Assembly (NCBI GenBank): GCA_023428905.1
Contig: JAEYWP010000030.1
Span: forward strand, 124,001-188,000
DNA: 64,000 nucleotides
Direction of reading: 5' to 3'
DNA from: Verrucomicrobiota bacterium
GTDB lineage: Bacteria; Verrucomicrobiota; Verrucomicrobiia; Opitutales; Opitutaceae
The first letter of the stretch is position 1. The number at the start of each line of letters is the position of its first letter. The notes beneath the pieces were generated by a model. That model ran no database searches, had not been told where the DNA came from, and saw only the letters and a program-made list of their open reading frames with translations. Shown here one piece after another: positions 60,798 through 64,000 of the stretch. A program made the position numbers and the translations under genes.

Positions 60798-62597
60798 TTA
60801 GCCGAGGATTTCCTGAAGCTCCTTGAGAGAGTGGCGGCGGGTCCACTCGATGAAGGTTTCGCCGTGGGCTTTGCGCGCCTGATAGGTGATCAGGATCTTC
60901 TCGATTGTCGGGTTCACCTCGCTCGCGCGGACGCCGCGGAAAAGCTCGCGGGCGACGCCCTGCTCGTGGTCCATGCCGCCTCCGACGACCAGGTTGTAGC
61001 CCTCGGTGCCGTCGGCCAGTTTGGCGCCGACCAGCCCGATGTCCCCGCAGTAGTGCTGGGCGCACGAATGCGGGCAGCCGGTGAAGTGGATGTTGACCGG
61101 GGACTCGAGATCGAGCCGCGGCCCGAGCTTGCGGATCAGGTCCAGCGCGTGCGCCTTTGTATCCGCCGCGGCATACTTGCAACCGCGGCTCCCGGTGCAG
61201 GCGATCACGCCGGCTGCGACCGAGGACGCCTCGGTGTAGAATCCCATCCGCTGGATCGAGCGCTTCACCGACTCGACGAACGCGTCGGGGATATGGGGCA
61301 GGAGCAGGTTTTGCCAGACCGTCAGACGGAGTTCTCCCTTGCCGAAGTGGGTGGCGAGGTCGGCAAGACCATGCATCTGCTTGGGCGTCATCCGTCCCAC
61401 CGGGATTCCGACGCCGATCGCGTTGAGCCCTCGCTGGGCCTGCTTTGCCACCCCGATCCAGCCATGCTTGAGGACGGGGCGGCGCGGTTCGCAGGCGTCG
61501 GCCGGCCCGCGGCCGAGGGGGAAGGCGAGCTTCTTTTGGGTCTCCTCGAGGAAACGTTCGAAGCCCCACCGCTCCAGGAGGTATTTCAGGCGGGCCTTCT
61601 TGCGGTTGGTGCGATCGCCGTTCTCGGCAAAAACGCGTATCATCCCCGCCGCGACAGCGACTGCCTCCGAGGGGCGGATAAGCAGGCCGGTGTCGCGGGC
61701 AAAGTCGAGGTGGCCGGTGATCCCGCCGAGCAGCACTCGAAAATAAACGCCCGGCTCCGGAGAGGGCGACCCCGCCGGCCAACGGCTCAGCGTCGCCTCG
61801 GTGACACGGGTGGCGATGAAGCCGATGTCGTTGGTGTCGGCCGCTGCCGAAATGGATCCCCCGTTGTCGAAGGCGACATTGAACTTGCGGGGAAGACCGT
61901 AGAGATCCCGGTGATTGAGGATGTAGTGGTGGAGTGCATTGGCGAAAGGGCGAACGTCGAGGAGCTCGTCGCGGTCGAAGCCGCTGTTGGGCGAGGCCGT
62001 GACGTTGCGGATGTTGTCGGCGCCGGCGCCGCGGGAGGTCAGGCCGAGTTCCTGGACACGGGTGAGCACTGTGACGATGTCGCGGGGCTTGAACTCACGG
62101 ATCTGGAGGTTGCCGCGGGTGGTGATGTGCGCGTATCCACCGCCGAACTCGGCGGCGAGGTCGGCGAGGCCGTGCAACTGCGCAGCGCTGAGCTCGCACG
62201 CAGGGACGCGCAGGCGGATCATAAAGCTGTCTTGCGCCGGGGCGACGTAGAACAGGCCGAAAGTCTTGAAGCGGTACGTGTTTTCCGGGTCGGGAAACGC
62301 GTTTTCATCAGCGTGCCGAAGCAGGCGATCCCAGGCGTCGAGCGGGTTCTCGTCATGCTTCCAGCGCTCCTCCTTGCACAGGTCGCCGAGCGGGGTGCCG
62401 AAGACCGTCGGTTCGGCGGGCGCGGCGAGATTGGTCGCCCCGGGCTCTCCTGGCGCAGAGGTGAGCTGACCGGTTGCTGTCGTACCGACGAAGGGAAAGG
62501 CGCCGGAGGCGAGCACCCCGGCCATGAAGCCCTGGAGGTACTCCTTCTGTTCCGGGGTGAAGGGCTGGGCGGGAGAGAGAAGGTCGGTGGCAGGCAC
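60798..62597 (-). CDS. nirA: Siroheme nitrite/sulfite reductase, NirA-type
   Basis: 599 aa hemoprotein with the siroheme/[4Fe-4S] ligands Cys467, Cys473, Cys508 and Cys512 (CTGSRGCKYAAADTK and IHFTGCPHSCAQHYCGDIGL). Two half-domains repeat the ferrite reductase-like fold (YAHITTRGNLQIREFKPRDI and GKGELRLTVWQNLLLPHIPD). A leader PFTPEQKEYLQGFMAGVL echoes the leader of the flavoprotein. Nitrite is the likely substrate given nasA in the operon, but sulfite is possible. The GTG start at 62597 is preceded by AAAGGGAGGGC, one of the few clear Shine-Dalgarno-like sequences in the window, set unusually close. It is the first gene of the operon. Confidence 0.88.
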   Translation of the reverse strand: MPATDLLSPAQPFTPEQKEYLQGFMAGVLASGAFPFVGTTATGQLTSAPGEPGATNLAAPAEPTVFGTPLGDLCKEERWKHDENPLDAWDRLLRHADENAFPDPENTYRFKTFGLFYVAPAQDSFMIRLRVPACELSAAQLHGLADLAAEFGGGYAHITTRGNLQIREFKPRDIVTVLTRVQELGLTSRGAGADNIRNVTASPNSGFDRDELLDVRPFANALHHYILNHRDLYGLPRKFNVAFDNGGSISAAADTNDIGFIATRVTEATLSRWPAGSPSPEPGVYFRVLLGGITGHLDFARDTGLLIRPSEAVAVAAGMIRVFAENGDRTNRKKARLKYLLERWGFERFLEETQKKLAFPLGRGPADACEPRRPVLKHGWIGVAKQAQRGLNAIGVGIPVGRMTPKQMHGLADLATHFGKGELRLTVWQNLLLPHIPDAFVESVKRSIQRMGFYTEASSVAAGVIACTGSRGCKYAAADTKAHALDLIRKLGPRLDLESPVNIHFTGCPHSCAQHYCGDIGLVGAKLADGTEGYNLVVGGGMDHEQGVARELFRGVRASEVNPTIEKILITYQARKAHGETFIEWTRRHSLKELQEILG

Positions 62598-62687
62598 GCC
62601 CTCCCTTTAGCAGTCGGGGTGCCCGGGAGACGCCGGGGATGAATCAAACCAGTGAATACTTTTGGTCTGAAGGATGAATTACGTTCA

Positions 62688-64000
62688 TCACTCGCCGAGT
62701 CCGGCCAGACGCACGAGCAGGGCGAGGCAAGCCACCGCCAGTGTCAGGCTCAGCAGCTTGTAGAAGAGCAGCGGGTTGCGCTCGAGGAGGGGTGCGTCCT
62801 TCGGGTGATGGGCCGCCACCGCCTCGGGGTGCTCCAGATCGTAGGCCATTTCGGAGAAATGCTGGTAGCGCCGGGCGGGGTCGGGTTCGAGGGCGCGCTG
62901 GACGATAAAGTCCACCCACGGGGGGACGGCGGCATTGAGGCGGGAAAGACGCCGCGGATGGGAGTCGAACCGCGGCGTCTGGAAGCGCTCGACTTCGCCG
63001 TACGGATACGCGCCGCCCAAGGCCTCGTAGAGGGTGACGCCAATCGAAAAAAGCTCGGTGCGCTCCGAGAGCGGCGCACCGTGAAAGCGCTCGGGCGCTA
63101 GGTAGGAGGGGGTGCCGGCGCGGGATGTGACGGAAAACACCTCCGCGAGGCTGCCGAGATCGATCAGCTTGAACTCGGGTAGGCCACCGTTTCCCACCAC
63201 GAGGATGTTGTCGGGCTTGAGGTCCCCATGGGCGAGGTCGCGGCTGAGCAAAAATTGGCAGGCGCGGAGTAAAAATCGAGCAAGCTCGACCGCTGATTCG
63301 ACCGTCATCCGGTTTTTGGCCAGCGTCTGGCGGAGCGTGGGCGCCTCCACGTAGTCCATCACATAATACTGCAGGACGCTCGTCTCGGGCAGGAAGGCGC
63401 GGACAAACTCGGGGCCCTCGATCCGCGTGGCCTGCCAGGCCTCACGCAGGAACGCGTCCCGGTGCGCCTCGCTCTCGCGAGCCTCCAACGGGGCAAATTT
63501 GAGCACCACGGGTGTGGGGTCGGGACCATGCGCCAGCCAGATCCGGCCGGCTTCCTGGAGGGGCCGCAGCAGCCGGTACGGCCCCACGTGCTGCCCTTCG
63601 GAGAGGGCGGCCGGTGTGTCGACCGACGGAGGACCGGAGGCACCGGACCAGCTGCGTTCAAAGACCTCCACGACCGCGGCGGTCGCGTCGTCCTCCAGTT
63701 CCGGCGTATCCGCCGCAGCCCGTCGCGCATCCGCCACCAGTCCCCGCGCCTGGGCCCCGCGCCGCAGAGCCTCCGCAAGGGCGGTCTCGGGAAGGGCGGC
63801 GCTGATCCCGTCCGTGCAGAGAAGGATCCGGTCTTCGGGATCGACCTGGAGTTCGAAGACGTAGGGTTCAACCGGGCCGGTGAGCCCTACTGCGCGCGTC
63901 AGCACATGGGTCAGGTTCGTCTCCTGTAGGGCGTGATGCTCGGAGAGGCGGGTGAGGGTCCCGGCGCGCCAAAGAAAGATGGGCGAATCGCCCACATTGA
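62688..64000 (-). CDS. PP2C phosphatase-Ser/Thr protein kinase fusion, N-terminus cut by window edge
   Basis: At least 437 residues are visible. The 5' end lies beyond 64000: the frame continues as N-V-G-D-S-P-I-F-L-W, the NVGDSR-type block of PP2C. The phosphatase part also has DRILLCTDGISAALPETALA and ELEDDATAAVVEVFERSW. The kinase part (about 130-385 of the visible chain) has PVVLKFAPLE for the Lys motif, DLAHGDLKPDNILV as catalytic loop (HGD rather than HRD), KLIDLGSLAEV for DFG and TPSYLAPERF. A C-terminal membrane segment (about 415-433) would anchor the kinase. It sits 90 nt upstream of nirA on the same strand. Confidence 0.88.
   Translation of the reverse strand, partial: NVGDSPIFLWRAGTLTRLSEHHALQETNLTHVLTRAVGLTGPVEPYVFELQVDPEDRILLCTDGISAALPETALAEALRRGAQARGLVADARRAAADTPELEDDATAAVVEVFERSWSGASGPPSVDTPAALSEGQHVGPYRLLRPLQEAGRIWLAHGPDPTPVVLKFAPLEARESEAHRDAFLREAWQATRIEGPEFVRAFLPETSVLQYYVMDYVEAPTLRQTLAKNRMTVESAVELARFLLRACQFLLSRDLAHGDLKPDNILVVGNGGLPEFKLIDLGSLAEVFSVTSRAGTPSYLAPERFHGAPLSERTELFSIGVTLYEALGGAYPYGEVERFQTPRFDSHPRRLSRLNAAVPPWVDFIVQRALEPDPARRYQHFSEMAYDLEHPEAVAAHHPKDAPLLERNPLLFYKLLSLTLAVACLALLVRLAGLGE

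Noticed and set aside
60831..62642. A 603-codon plus-strand frame opposite nirA
   Set aside because: Antisense shadow with low-complexity Gly/Val/Asp composition, whereas the sense frame carries all siroheme ligands.

Overview
The window is about 64 kb of high-GC bacterial chromosome. The gene set points to a Gram-negative, LPS-making member of the Verrucomicrobiota, most likely Opitutaceae-like. Pointers are LpxI, fused SecDF, an animal-type UDP-glucose dehydrogenase, SufT, a DUF151 bifunctional nuclease and few clear Shine-Dalgarno sequences. The taxonomic placement is inferred from gene content and style, not from a marker-gene search.

Layout: (1) 1-23.3 kb holds housekeeping genes in short units on both strands: a cut-off conserved protein, sppA-sufT, lpxI-DUF151 nuclease-dihydrouridine synthase, a secreted GH27 alpha-galactosidase, an HDAC-like deacetylase, tilS-ftsH, a PLP aminotransferase, ugd, tsaB-alr, tig-clpP, clpX, an M42 aminopeptidase, hisA and a lipoamide-dehydrogenase-like flavoprotein. 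Intrinsic terminators lie after the alpha-galactosidase gene, ftsH, ugd and clpP. A cluster of short direct repeats separates clpP from clpX. (2) 23.3-46.6 kb is one unidirectional minus-strand cassette of 21 genes for surface polysaccharide. It starts (5') with an asparagine-synthetase-like amidotransferase and ends with a polyprenyl-phosphate sugar-1-phosphate transferase. Between them are 15 likely glycosyltransferases, an FkbM methyltransferase, a hexapeptide acyltransferase and two polytopic membrane proteins resembling O-antigen ligase and polymerase. Fourteen of its 20 junctions are 4-nt ATGA or GTGA overlaps, so it is probably one translationally coupled operon. (3) 46.8-55.1 kb holds speA, divergent yajC-secDF-recJ, and metY. 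(4) 55.2-64 kb is a minus-strand nitrogen (nitrate) assimilation operon: siroheme nitrite/sulfite reductase, CysJ-like flavoprotein, a fused four-cluster Fe-S plus DmsC-type membrane anchor, and a NasA-type molybdoenzyme. Upstream of it, a PP2C phosphatase-Ser/Thr kinase fusion is cut by the window end.

How parts may work together: Ugd could supply UDP-glucuronate to the polysaccharide cassette. The AsnB-like enzyme could amidate an acidic sugar. The sugar-1-phosphate transferase would start the lipid-linked repeat, the glycosyltransferases extend it, and the two membrane proteins polymerise or ligate it; no flippase or exporter gene lies in the window. In the nitrate operon the flavoprotein and the membrane-anchored Fe-S protein are candidate electron donors to the two reductases. 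The neighbouring kinase/phosphatase is a plausible regulator, by analogy with the same linkage in Pseudomonas.
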